The notes: generated by a model from the sequence alone, not told the origin. 22,880 nt of DNA from Phallusia fumigata (GCA_008931825.1 QXVZ01025128.1:2852-25731), one strand, 5' to 3'; counted from the stretch's first letter, positions 9,299 to 19,323 are shown. Numbers and translations are program-made.

Positions 9299-10195
9299 TC
9301 GGTCGAGCCAAATGTGCATGGGCAAAACTGGAAGAAAAAACCCAAAACAACATCCTTGCAGTTGAATTAAAGTTTTGTTGCGAGGAACTTTTTCCATTAC
9401 AAGGCATGGTAAGTTTTTGTTGCAAAAAACTAAATCCCCAATCATTTCTTTGAAAGGGTACAGTTGCATAAAATCTCAAGGTTATCAGAAGTTGCAACAG
9501 TGGTCTATGACATGCCCCTTTTACTTCCAGATCATTACTGATTGTCTTGATTTGAGATTTAAAACCTGTTGATGTCGAAATGATTAAATTGATTCAAGTG
9601 ATTTCTCAAAACTGTGCATGGGTCCAAAGCTGAATTTTCATCCAACATTCCAAAAAGGTCAATTGTGTCAAAGCTTCAGGGAAACCTAGCACAAAAATTA
9701 TTAACAAATGTGGTTGCAGATGTTCATAAACATAGCAGGAAATGCTTAAATGGATTTTCATCCGATTTGCAAAAAAAAATACAGTTTTATGCAGAAGTAA
9801 AGTGTATAAGGTACACAATATACTACACTTTTTTTCAACATCACCTACTGGTACTGCCATAAACTTTTGCTGTCCTCTGTGTAACTCGACAAACATCTTA
9901 CAGAAACTGAGCTACCATCTAACTATCAGGATTGCAAAGCTGTAGATTGTTGAAGCCAACATAAGATGCAATCCTGTTGATCGATACAAAAAGTTTTTGA
10001 TTATGGGTCAACAGAGTGTGACAAAACTGATCCGTGACTTAGCAGCAATCCAAGTTCCTGTATCAGGTCCTACAAAGAACATTATTGAAAAAATATGCGG
10101 AGATATTGCTGACGGAAACAACAAACTTGATTTTAACCCCAGTCCATGTTGGCATTACTTGCTATTTCCACTTTATAGTGTTGCAACCTGTTAAA
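9299..10195 (+). other. Coding-like fragments, unidentified (possible hAT transposase relic)
   Basis: A likely exon at 9299-9408 has a good acceptor (TTTTCTTTTAG) and donor (ATG|GTAAGT) and encodes 36 full codons including KCAWAKLEEKTQNN. A second candidate begins at 9531 after a TTACTTCCAG acceptor and reads IITDCLDLRFKTC before TGA at 9570-9572. In phase 0 the two join cleanly. The LDLRFK string resembles the LDPRFK motif of hAT transposases, which is the only hint of identity. Two further open stretches follow, near 9617-9790 (SSNIPKRSIVSKLQGNLAQ) and 10000-10150 (SVTKLIRDLAAIQVPVSG), in frames I cannot join. It may be a small spliced gene followed by debris, or a decayed transposon. Confidence 0.3.
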
Positions 10196-10307
10196 AAACT
10201 CACAACTCCCTTCAGAACATGCAATCAGCACAAAAACATCGATCTACAAAAATGTATTTACTATTTCATACACCTTTCTGCTGTAATTATTTTTTTTAAA
10301 TATTTTT

Positions 10308-11075
10308 TTAGTTCCTTAACACAAAATATAATCCCTTGAAAGCAGCAATGGCCATCATGCCAATCAAAATGCTGACAAGTCTTGGCATCTTCCAAATCTT
10401 TAGTGATCATGTAACATTTTATTGAAAATTTACAATGAATACTTCTGTTAAGAACAGGTTTTTCAGAAACAGCCCAGATTGAAGAAATCCCATCCTAAGG
10501 TAATTTGTTCAAAATAGTTCTGTCCAAAACATAAGTATGAAAAGTTGGTTACCTGCTTCATACAAAATTGATCTTAAACTTCCACTTTAAACAGAATTAA
10601 GGTACTCTTTAACTATTGCAGCAATATAGGTTACCCCTGAAAGTACAGGGATCCTTTTACTTTTCACTAGTTGTTTACTAAAACACAGTAAGATAAAAAA
10701 AATTTGCATAGCTGCATTGCCTCCATACGAGATAAAAGCAATGTTTCCACAACACATTAGGTCATTGCCATTTCTACCCCAAAATGTGTTATACTTACAA
10801 TAATAATCTTTGAATGACATTTTAAAAAGGGATTTTGTCAACAAAGGGTTAACTCATATCCGGCAATGGCTTTGTTGGGATCCAAACATGTAAACAGCCG
10901 TGCCCAGTAGATCTCAGGAATGATCATGGAATGATCAACCACATGGTCCAGGTTCAATTCTCTTCCATCAACATACATGGCCAGTTTTTATCATGGATAA
11001 GGGTCATCTTGAATATGCTGTGCTGCCACCTAATCAACATCAAAACTATGGTGAAAAAACTTTGGTATTAACACT
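10308..11075 (-). pseudogene. Frameshifted coding-like block, unidentified
   Basis: Reading leftward, one frame (about 11070-10979) contains IRWQHSIFKMTLIHDKNWP. Right after it, a different frame (10978-10838) gives 46 residues including ELNLDHVVDHS and EIYWARLFTCLDPNKAIAGY. A third frame (10844-10587) encodes 85 residues with one hydrophobic stretch. An 81-base frame at 10308-10388 reads MPRLVSILIGMMAIAAFKG. The codon-like quality and the frame jumps suggest a broken gene or retrocopy; unseen introns could also explain the jumps. AATAAA on this strand is at 10418-10423. I do not recognise the family. Confidence 0.3.
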
Positions 11076-11396
11076 GTGCAATGTAATGTTTTCATCCCTA
11101 CTATGCCAGTTTTAAGCACAACGATTGTTTAGCACTACTATCTTTTTCCTTATGTTTCTCACAATCAAGCCAGTTTAAATTATCACAACCCATTTTGTAT
11201 GACACAGTTTTTTAATCTTGATAAGACATGACTGCCAAAGTATGCATGAGAACTACACTATGTCAATATATTTGCAGGTTGTCAAACCTGAACTACCTTT
11301 CATATGAAGTGTCAGCTAGAATATAAACATCAGCAAAGCTTGCACTTGATAAGACATTTCAGTAGAATGAGAAAACATGTAGCCCAGAAACTGCAG

Positions 11397-11689
11397 CGGT
11401 ACTTTTGCACTTTTGTTTTATACCAACATTAACAACAAGAAGGGTGGGTTTCACATACACTACAACCCAATTAAAAATACCAATATCTCACAGGAATTCG
11501 TCAACCAGCCACCTGCACTTTTTGGAAATCTTTAAAAAATGTNCGGTACTTTTGCACTTTTGTTTTATACCAACATTAACAACAAGAAGGGTGGGTTTCA
11601 CATACACTACAACCCAATTAAAAATACCAATATCTCACAGGAATTCGTCAACCAGCCACCTGCACTTTTTGGAAATCTTTAAAAAATGT
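11397..11689. repeat. Identical 146-bp duplicate across a contig join
   Basis: Positions 11397-11542 and 11544-11689 match throughout and are separated by one N at 11543. An end-to-start copy of exactly this kind is what results when two overlapping contigs are placed side by side without merging. It should not be read as a biological tandem repeat. Confidence 0.85.
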
Positions 11690-11816
11690 AGTCTAATTAT
11701 GCAAACAAAGCTGCAGTTTTTATTCTGCGGTAAGATAGTTTTTTTAATGATATTGCATCGCCGAATGTGGCATCTCAATTTAACATAAAGGAACAAAATT
11801 TGTGAAAAATACTCAC

Positions 11817-11870
11817 TTGCATTGAAATACCAGTACCTCCTTGAATTAAATCACATTCCAGCTCGCACTT
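11817..11870 (-). CDS. Probable internal exon of an unidentified minus-strand gene
   Basis: A 54-base exon in phase 0 is bounded by an acceptor ending TTAGCAG and a strong donor GTGAGT. It encodes 18 residues, KCELECDLIQGGTGISMQ. The same exon occurs in the other haplotype at 12780-12833. The one difference I noticed there, ATT to ATA, is silent. An optional next exon to the left (19 bases near 11296-11314, between CTAG and GTAGTT) would continue the frame. Neighbouring exons and the protein family are not recognised, so the gene remains unnamed. Confidence 0.4.
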
Positions 11871-12040
11871 CTGCTAATGCTATGCGCTGCCAGCAAGTAT
11901 GTTAAAAAATGAAGCTTCTGGATTTACCAGGATTTATTTACCTTGCTGTCGAAAACGCAGCTCACCGCACAGATCGAGACACAAGTGTAGAAATTGCGAT
12001 ACACATACACACAACGGTTTGTGTAAATGATGACATAAGT

Positions 12041-12165
12041 CAGTGGTGTCAAACTTTTTGAGGCCAATTTTAATCGGGTGAAGGCCCTCGTGGGCCAGCG
12101 TTTTTTCGAAGTATTAACAATAAAATGGTGCGCAAATACACAGCTGTACAACCATAAAATTGGCC
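12041..12165. mobile_element. hAT-like MITE fragment
   Basis: It begins CAGTGGTGTCAAACTTTTTG, a typical hAT-type terminus. It contains a perfect 11-base inverted pair, GGCCAATTTTA at 12062-12072 and TAAAATTGGCC at 12155-12165. The matching right terminal repeat is not seen. The same element recurs in the redundant contigs at about 13255-13379 and, interrupted, from 13004. Confidence 0.5.
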
Positions 12166-12361
12166 TTAAAATTTCATTCAAAAACTAACAACAAGCAAAC
12201 AACCAGAACGAGCCACGCGGCCTGTTTCAAACAAGATGATTTTCGTCGGTTGCGATATTTTGAATAAATACACAGATATTATCCATAAAAATACCTGTAG
12301 GCATCGCACGTTTGACGCTACGTGCTACGTTATCTATTCGAGCGTAAGTTTTGCTCGAATC

Positions 12362-12416
12362 TTTAAGTCAGGTCAAGTCTCTGGTTTGACGAGTCCGAGT
12401 CAAGTCAAGTCTCATG
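12362..12416. repeat. Degenerate AAGTC/TCAAGTC short repeat
   Basis: Repeated AGTCAGGTCAAGTC and GAGTCAAGTCAAGTC units make up this short low-complexity stretch. It recurs at about 13576-13630 in the redundant contig. No function is evident. Confidence 0.45.
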
Positions 12417-12779
12417 TTAATATTGTCAAGCCGTTTCGTTTCAAATACTGGAATAATTATAAACAATCTTTATNGTAGAATGAGAAAACATGTAGCCCAG
12501 AAACAGCAGCAGTACTTTTGCACTTTTGTTTTATACCAACATTAACAAGAAGGGTGGGTTTCACATACACTACAACCCAGTCAAAAATGCCAATATCTCA
12601 CAGGAATTCGTCAACCAGCCACCTGCACTTTCTGGAAATCTTTAAAAAATGTAGTCTAATTATGCAAACAAAGCAGCAGTTTTTATTCTGCGGTGAGATA
12701 GTTTTTTTAATGATATTGCATTGCCGAATGTGGCATCTCAATTTAACATAAAGGAACAAAATTTGTGAAAAATACTCAC

Positions 12780-12833
12780 TTGCATTGATATACCAGTACC
12801 TCCTTGAATTAAATCACATTCCAGCTCGCACTT
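12780..12833 (-). CDS. Second-haplotype copy of the exon at 11817-11870
   Basis: This copy encodes the same 18 residues (KCELECDLIQGGTGISMQ) with the same acceptor and GTGAGT donor. It is the allelic copy in the middle contig rather than a second gene. The silent difference from the first copy supports selection on the protein. Confidence 0.4.
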
Positions 12834-13038
12834 CTGCTAATGCTATGCGCTGCCAGCAAGTATGTTAAAAAATGAAGCTTCTGGATTTACCAGGATTTAT
12901 TTACCTTGCTGTCGAAAACGCAGCTCACCGCAGAGATCGAGACACAAGCGTAGAAATTGCAATACACATACACACAACGGTTCGTGTAAATGATGACATA
13001 AGTCAGTGGTGTCCAAACTATTTTTTGAGGCCAATTTT

Positions 13039-13152
13039 GAGTTGAGTTGAGTTGAGTTTATTTCGCTCGGTGAAAGCAATAATAGCGATCCAATTTCACT
13101 AAAACAATCACCAAGTCGGAAATAGCTGCGCAACGTTGAGACGTTATAAGGC
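13039..13152 (-). mobile_element. LINE/SINE-type 3' tail inserted in a MITE (one haplotype)
   Basis: Read on the minus strand, this ends in an AAATAAA-like stretch followed by three CTCAA units, a form common at non-LTR retroelement 3' ends. The body matches 1092-1165. It interrupts the MITE sequence right after its GGCCAATTTT segment, and the other haplotypes lack it. The copy is cut at the N at 13153, so its full length is unknown. Confidence 0.6.
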
Positions 13153-13687
13153 NACCTTGCTGTCGAAAACGCAGCTCACCGCACAGATCGAGACACAAGT
13201 GTAGAAATTGCGATACACATACACACAACGGTTTGTGTAAATGATGACATAAGTCAGTGGTGTCAAACTTTTTGAGGCCAATTTTAATCGGGTGAAGGCC
13301 CTCGTGGGCCAGCGTTTTTTCGAAGTATTAACAATAAAATGGTGCGCAAATACACAGCTGTACAACCATAAAATTGGCCTTAAAATTTCGTTCAAAAACT
13401 AACAACAAGCAAACAACCAGAACGAGCCACGCGGCCTGTTTCAAACAAGATGATTTTCGTCGGTTGCGATATTTTGAATAAATACACAGATATTATCCAT
13501 AAAAATACCTGTAGGCATCGCACGTTTGACGCTACGTGCTACGTTATCTATTCGAGCGTAAGTTTTGCTCGAATCTTTAAGTCAGGTCAAGTCTCTGGTT
13601 TGACGAGTCCGAGTCAAGTCAAGTCTCATGTTAATATTGTCAAGCCGTTTCGTTTCATATACTGGAATAATTATAAACAATCTTTAT

Positions 13688-14369
13688 TGCTTGTTTTTGT
13701 CAAAAAATCACTATCCCAATACTTATTCCCAATAGCGGTTTTGTTGTCAAATATCTTTTACAAACATCAATATGTTTGTCCCTATGATGAGGGGCGATCA
13801 TAAACAACTGATTACATAACATGGAGTTAAATCAGCAGGCGCTCGGCTAATGTTAAAGGAAGTCGGAATGAATATGAGCGCGACACATCCGTAGAAACCC
13901 GTTGTCCATTGCTTTTTGGCAGAAAGCGGGCAGGGTTGCTCTTGTTTTTTTCTCGCTGGGCCGTTTGCAGACGGGATTGGTAAAACCGCGGCGTGAAACT
14001 TTAAATCAGAACAAAGCTATGGATCCTCGAGCTTTATTTTGGTAAACTGATAATCAGTTGTAGCTTAGGTGGCACATCACGTTCGAACACTTTCGCAAAG
14101 CTTCCACAGTGCGAAGAAATTGTCGCTCATTTTTGAAATGAACTTATATTATGGCCAATCTACCATGCGATATGGCGTAGGCTCAGCAATAACTGCGTAA
14201 AGTGTCCCCCTTTCTTCGTCCCAGGCTCCCAAGTCGTAGACATATTTCTGCAAAACTGACACCAGAGACTATTAAATTCAGATTTATTAGTCTCTGCTGG
14301 CACTGTAATTTTGTTCTGTGCCGTCAAACCTCTGTTGTTCGCTGGCAGTCAGCAAATATCTCCAAAGCG
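13688..14369. other. Spacer downstream of the doublecortin-domain gene
   Basis: No supported gene. A perfect 9-base inverted pair, CAGAGACTA at 14263-14271 and TAGTCTCTG at 14288-14296, could form a hairpin. Additional minus-strand AATAAA motifs occur at 14283-14288 and 14033-14038. Confidence 0.4.
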
Positions 14370-14380
14370 TTTATTTTATT
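14370..14380 (-). promoter_or_regulatory. Overlapping polyadenylation signals
   Basis: The minus strand reads AATAAAATAAA, two overlapping signals about 340 bases after the doublecortin-domain gene's stop. They are the best candidates for its 3' end. Confidence 0.5.
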
Positions 14381-14717
14381 GACAGCAGGTCTAACAATGA
14401 CTCAAAGCAAGCGAAAATCGCGTTGCCGACACGTCACTTATCAACTCACTAATGACAGAACAAAATGAAAACGATCTCACCAACGTGAATTTGACAACAC
14501 CAAGATGGAATTAAAAGGTCTAATATACAAAAAAATTTACCAATACACGCCAATACGAACGAGATTTCCTAATCAGACAAAGTTTCAATACAGACACGCT
14601 ATACGCTTTAAACGCAATCGCATATATTAGGTGATGCTCGAGTGAAACAAAATGTTGGTTCTATTTTTTCCGGAAACTGTCAGATGGGACCTTGGGTGCT
14701 GGGACTTCACCTTGACG

Positions 14718-17542
14718 TCACACCGCCACGTATATGACGTCACCGCTCGCAACGTCCTCGACAGATTGCAGCTCTGAAAAAAGAAGGTGATTTTACCACT
14801 TGTCTATGTTAAATACAAGCCTGGAAAGTCACAAACCTGAGTTGATATCCGGTGACCTCGACAACTTAACTCTTTTACCCCGGTGACCAAACACAACTTG
14901 ACACGTCTCCTTAAGTTCCTCCAGGGTCAGTTTGTTTGCAGTGCAAGGGTTCTCAAGCAGTACCATACCCACGTTGTCACCGGATCCTGTAAGATGTGTG
15001 AGTATGGAAACAGATTCGAACTTTTGCAATTGTTTATGTACAGCAATATAGTTTTGTATAATACATTGAAACAGAATTTTTTCTTGAAAACGTTTTGCTT
15101 GTTTTGAAACAAAGGGGCCACACGTAATTTTTATATCTTCGCGTAATAGAAAACGCTTGGCAACGTCCTTGTTTCATGAGATTTAATTAGTTTAACAATC
15201 TTTGGAGATAAATGAATACGGAAACAGACTCGATAAACCGTAAGTAGTACGTTGTTTTCATGCACGTGCAAAACGGGCGAGTCAAAGACTTTTGGTTGTG
15301 TGCAGCAATAGTTGGTTGTGTGCAGCAATAGAATTTTGTAAAAGACGTTTAATTTTTTTTTCTTTAAAATGTTTTGCCGGTTTTGAAACAATAAGGTCAT
15401 TGGTAATTTTACAAACTGCGCGCAAAAAAAACGCTCGACAATCCCCGTTTCATGTGGTTTAATGAGTTTAACAATCTTTGGACGCTATACGAATCTTTGG
15501 ACAAAAACACTAATTTCTGAGGTGGGGGGAATTGTTTTTAATCAAAGAAAAGCTTAAGCTCCTCTTTTTTAGGTTTTATACCGGTTAGGGAAAAAGTGCA
15601 ACTTAAAGATTGAAATCCCTAACACATTTGTTTAGTAAAACGAGTTTTTTGAACCCAAATGGCAATAAAAACAATGATTTTCAATGGTGAGCAGCGCAAT
15701 GCTTGGGAGCTACTGAATTACACAAAGTAGGCATGGGTCAAGCTGTTTCAGTTCCAGTGTCCTCAGTACCGAGCATTAAAACGGTAATGCTCATATACAA
15801 GTGAGCAGTAGTTCAAACGAGCTTGTTACAATGCGAAAACTAACGATATCCCATGTAAAACGCATTTTTATTGTATTCCTAGAGTTTCGTGTAAACATGC
15901 TGATTCGAAAGGCCAAAAGCGGAAATATTTTAGTTTGAAACATAACAAATTTGGAGACTGATCCATTGTTACGTCATAATACTCCGAGCATGGTCGAGCG
16001 TTAACAATAGATCCTCTGGTGCTTGGTTAAACAAGTTTCGGCCCATTCCTATCACAAACTAATGTGAAAACTCCACAAACTCAGTGTTTGTAACTAACAC
16101 ACCTCTGCACTCTCCTTTGGCCAGCTGAAGATTGACGTAGCCACATGCAATACCGCTAGGTGGCGGTGCTTGCGACGGCTTCGCGTTGAGATTTCTATTC
16201 GCCACTCCGACAAGCACTGTAGCGCCATCTAGCAACAGCGGATTGCTTTTCATATCAATGGGAGTTTCTGCAAAATTTTTTCACAAATTTTTATCGTACT
16301 TGTTTATTTATCAAATTCCAGACAACATATATAACAGTTTTACGATTATGTATAAAACGATTGTCAGAAACCAGCTTGGACACGTGTTATGAAGCCAACC
16401 AATATTACATACCTTGATTGTCGCGAAGATGTGTCAATATAACCTTTGACCCATTAAGGTCTAAACCAAATACACGTGACACAAACTGTTTGACGTCACT
16501 CATGGTCCGCATGGTGGCGTGGTTCCTCGGGTTTTCTAGTAGAACAGTTGCGGGGGGACCTGAAGATACAAGAAAAGCAAACTGTCGTTATGTCATTAGC
16601 GATTCACGGCTTTCTAAAAATGTACCTGTTAGGGTTTTACTGCGCAGACAAAACAAAACCTGGTCAAGGGAATGGAAAAAGCTTTTTTATTACTGCACGT
16701 TCTGAGATTAGAACTGCTGGTTACGCATTGGTTAGGGCAAAAGTTGAAAAATTGCTGGTACCAAAATGAATACAATGGGTCGGGCAATGTATTAGAAAAA
16801 AATAGAGGAGAAAAGTAGCGAAATATATCCAGCGGTTTTAAACGTCGAAAGTTTTACAATCTGACCTTAATTATACACGAAGAAATGTTACATGCGAAAA
16901 ACAACGTTGGGAAAAGGTAAAAACGATTTGTTTTTTATCAAACAAGATTTACCAGAGAACAAGCCATTCGAGTGAAGTTGGGCGTTGAAGTATTTGCAAA
17001 CTGGTCCTTCGTTCAGGTTCGCTGCCTCCACGTGACCTCGAACTAATGTGATATCAAGCTGACTTCCCTTCAACTGAAAAACAACGAAAACATCAATTTA
17101 TACTTAACACAACCGAAAGCGAATTTTCCTCAGTGCCGCCACTTAGTGGTTTTTAAAATATATCAACATTCCGCTAAATGGCGCTAAAGCACAAGTAGCG
17201 CACGCCTGTATTTAAGCTATTGGGCCAGGGTGTAGTTGTCAAGTGCCACATGCAGCCTGGTAAAAAACTATAAAATATCAACTAGGTTTACGAATAGCCA
17301 TAGCTAAATAGTTGGATGAAAATGCCTCATTAGGGGGATAGGTGGGGAAATACCCCGCTTCTTTCCACCAACACCAAAAAGTGGTGCACTAAGGGGTAAA
17401 GCGAAGCTTTTTCTCATATAAATGTAGTTTTCAAAGCTTGGGTGAAAACTGATTTGTTTAGTTGTCTGTTAATGCTCCAAGTAAACGTCACTTGTTCTTC
17501 GCTTTCCTTGGTAGGTCGAACCAAACAGGCAGTCGACTTTTG
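14718..17542 (-). CDS. Doublecortin (DCX) domain protein, 3' exons
   Basis: Exons in transcript order are 17542-17492 (least certain), 17073-16953, 16559-16413, 16267-16103, 14986-14837 and 14773-14718 (TGA 14720-14718). All introns are GT-AG (donors GTGACG, GTAAAT, GTATGT, GTGTGT, GTTTGT). All phases agree (0, then phase 1 throughout), giving 229 residues. Two DCX domains are visible, each with an N-G-L or G-E-C turn, a VLLENP strand, a helix, a strand, and a final hydrophobic strand. The first contains TVLLENPRNHATM, DVKQFVSRVFGLDL and LLLDGATVLVGVAN. The second contains GMVLLENPCT, TLEELKETCQVVFG and DVASGDVIYVAV at the very C-terminus. DCX domains are ubiquitin-like and bind tubulin or act as scaffolds; multi-DCX proteins are often tied to microtubules or cilia. 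The repeated arrangement suggests a DCDC1-like or RP1-like protein, but I cannot choose. The 5' exons are missing. Confidence 0.72.
15003..15490. repeat. Diverged tandem duplication inside a DCX-gene intron
   Basis: Two copies of one segment run from about 15003 to 15216 and 15217 to 15490. Shared anchors are GGAAACAGA(T/C)TCG, GTTTTGAAACAA, and TTTAACAATCTTTGGA. The second copy has about 65 extra bases near its start and an inner 20-base unit repeated twice (TTGGTTGTGTGCAGCAATAG, near 15291-15330). It lies in the intron between exons 16103-16267 and 14837-14986. No function is evident. Confidence 0.65.
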
Positions 17543-18864
17543 CTGCAACCGGCCAAACCCACTACAGCAAGGTTTGTGAACCTTGTTTTCCTGTACAGAC
17601 CCGTGAAGCGCAAGGTAATTAGAAAACGCCCCCGTTAATGGACAAAAATCAAAACGAGTTTATTTTACGGACAATATTAACGCGGCGGTAAAGGCTGGTG
17701 CATATGACAGCAGATTGTCAACATCGTCTTAATAGAGATGTAGGACAATATTTGCATTCGTTGTATTCCGTTTTACTGCGAAGATAAGTCGCACAGGTCA
17801 CAAACACCCAAATTCGAAAACAGCTAAACAAATAGGTTTTGCAAGTCGTACATTGTGGACTCGTCTGTTCGCATCAACCGGCTTGATTTCACACCAAATA
17901 ACGTATGTTTTTTTTACTTATCTTCACGTTTTCAGATAAAACAGCACAACTTGCAAAAATATGTTCACAAACAGCAAAGGTTTAAAACTATAACATTCCA
18001 TAACATTCCAAGTATGCTCACGTTTTTTGACTGCGACGAAACCGACTCTATCATCACGTAAAAACATCACGTTCGACTTCCCTTGAATTCACAATTATTG
18101 TTTCCCTAAGGTATTTGTCGATTGATGTTAACCGCTAAGATCTTCCTTGAAAACCCACACAACTATTTGTCTAGCAACGAGCGCCTACAATGCTAGACAG
18201 ACGCTGCACACGACGAATTGAAAAAACCGCAGTGCGTCATGACTTTATAGCCCAGTGCTGATGCCCCCGAATTGGCAGAACTTGGCTTCGGGCGCCGAAA
18301 AATAGGAGGCATTTAAGGCGTTGGTTGACAATAAATTTGCACTTCAATCTCGCCACGTTGTGTTGCTGGACCCCACACAGTCTATCCCGCCATCAAAAGA
18401 CGCCGGGAACTGGTATTTGTCAGACATGTCACCGCATTTTGAATGAGACCCAGCAAGTTGCTGAGCTAGTTGGGAGTGAGTCACTGGATTTCTGCTTCCC
18501 AGTTCACTAACGAAACTATTTACCCCTGTCTTAGGTTATTGACGTGACTGTGCGACTTACTCACTTCCTGCAAACGCATGTTAATTTGCACTGGAACTTG
18601 GAAAATGCTATTTCCACAACGCCTAATAAATACCTGAGGCAAGCCCCGTAAGCAGGGAATTGATTGTCAACACAGTGCTACCTACAACATTTTTTCAGCC
18701 AACACACGCGGAATGAGAATTTCAAGTCAATCTATGTCACTATTTAGACACATTTCATCAGTTATATTAACCGCAGGAATAGTTTCAAACTTAGTGTAAT
18801 GGCTGGGTTCTATAAGTTGACTTGGTGTGTTTGCAGTGGCTTGTGCCAAAGGCCATACCCAACC
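17543..18864. other. Probable intron or intergenic DNA with weak exon candidates
   Basis: No supported gene. On the plus strand, a frame from 17936 after a TTCACGTTTTCAG acceptor runs 41 codons to TAA at 18059-18061. On the minus strand an open stretch near 18500-18345 includes SKCGDMSDKYQFPASFDGG. Neither has convincing partners. If the doublecortin-domain gene extends right, its introns cover this stretch. Confidence 0.3.
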
Positions 18865-19047
18865 ATGCAACGTACTTTATTAACCCTGGTTTTGAGTTTA
18901 TTTCAAAATTTCACTTTGGCTGAAGGCAGCAAAATGGCATCATCAAGTTTTTCATTGAATAAAACAAAATACTATTATCCGAACCTAGGCGTTCAGGACA
19001 CCGAAATAATGCACAGGTGCGGCGGTATTTGCAAGCCAAAAAAATGA
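18865..19047 (+). CDS. Possible small secreted peptide precursor
   Basis: From ATG 18865 the frame encodes 60 residues. The first 20 or so look like a signal peptide (MQRTLLTLVLSLFQNFTLAE). A short chain follows, with YYYPNLGVQ and a C-terminal MHRCGGICKPKK. A splice-acceptor-like TGTGTTTGCAG ends at 18835, which would place the start 29 bases into an exon; trans-splicing there would be typical for a tunicate. The start has A at -3. ATTAAA at 19067-19072 follows the stop by 20 bases. The frame stays open upstream to an ATG at 18799, so the true start could differ or this could be a last exon. RCGG-x-C recalls part of the PDGF/VEGF signature (R-C-G-G-C-C), but the rest of that domain is absent. 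No family is recognised. Confidence 0.35.
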   Translation: MQRTLLTLVLSLFQNFTLAEGSKMASSSFSLNKTKYYYPNLGVQDTEIMHRCGGICKPKK

Positions 19048-19277
19048 ATAATTATAATAAGCTGAAATTAAAAGTATAATTTATAACTGCACTCTATACA
19101 AAATGCTGAATGGAAATGCTTGGAAGGTCAACTCTGATTCGGTATTATTACGCCTCTTACAGGCCTGGCGTACTGTGAATTATAATGTCCCTGGTAACTA
19201 AACATAAAAATGGAACTTTTTTGCCAACAATTAAGGATGAACGATGTTATGAAAGTTGCAAAGCCAACCATGATGGA

Positions 19278-19323
19278 AATCACGTGATCATAAAATTCAA
19301 ACAGAGATAATGATCACGTGATT
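19278..19323. repeat. Perfect 14-bp inverted repeat carrying TCACGTGA E-boxes
   Basis: AATCACGTGATCAT at 19278-19291 and ATGATCACGTGATT at 19310-19323 are exact inverted copies 18 bases apart. Each arm centres on the palindrome TCACGTGA, a strong CACGTG E-box of the type bound by bHLH or bHLH-Zip factors (USF, MITF/TFE families). The pair could form a hairpin or bind two dimers. Function is inferred only from the motif. Confidence 0.5.

Larger units (their letters stand above)
11362..13687. repeat. Redundant haplotype copies of one locus
   Basis: Three contigs are joined by single Ns at 12474 and 13153. The middle contig (12475-13152) repeats 11362 to about 12070 with substitutions and small indels, for example a 3-base gap in an AACAACAAG run. 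The third contig repeats 11940-12473 at 13154-13687 with only about two differences noticed. This pattern fits two alleles plus an unmerged overlap rather than a triplicated gene. The true locus is probably about 1.1-1.3 kb long. Confidence 0.8.

Noticed and set aside
10862..10990. tRNA-like B-box GGTTCAATTC
   Set aside because: No acceptor stem or convincing A-box could be drawn, and the same bases read as good codons on the minus strand.
11405..11788. 127-codon plus-strand ORF with an internal repeat
   Set aside because: It runs through the N at 11543, and its internal repeat is only the contig overlap.
11924..13395. Pair of matching 85- and 83-codon minus-strand ORFs
   Set aside because: They span the hAT-like MITE and are the same sequence in redundant contigs, so they are not a gene family.
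14202..14468. 88-codon plus-strand ORF
   Set aside because: It lies in the downstream region of the DCX gene, antisense, with no family features.
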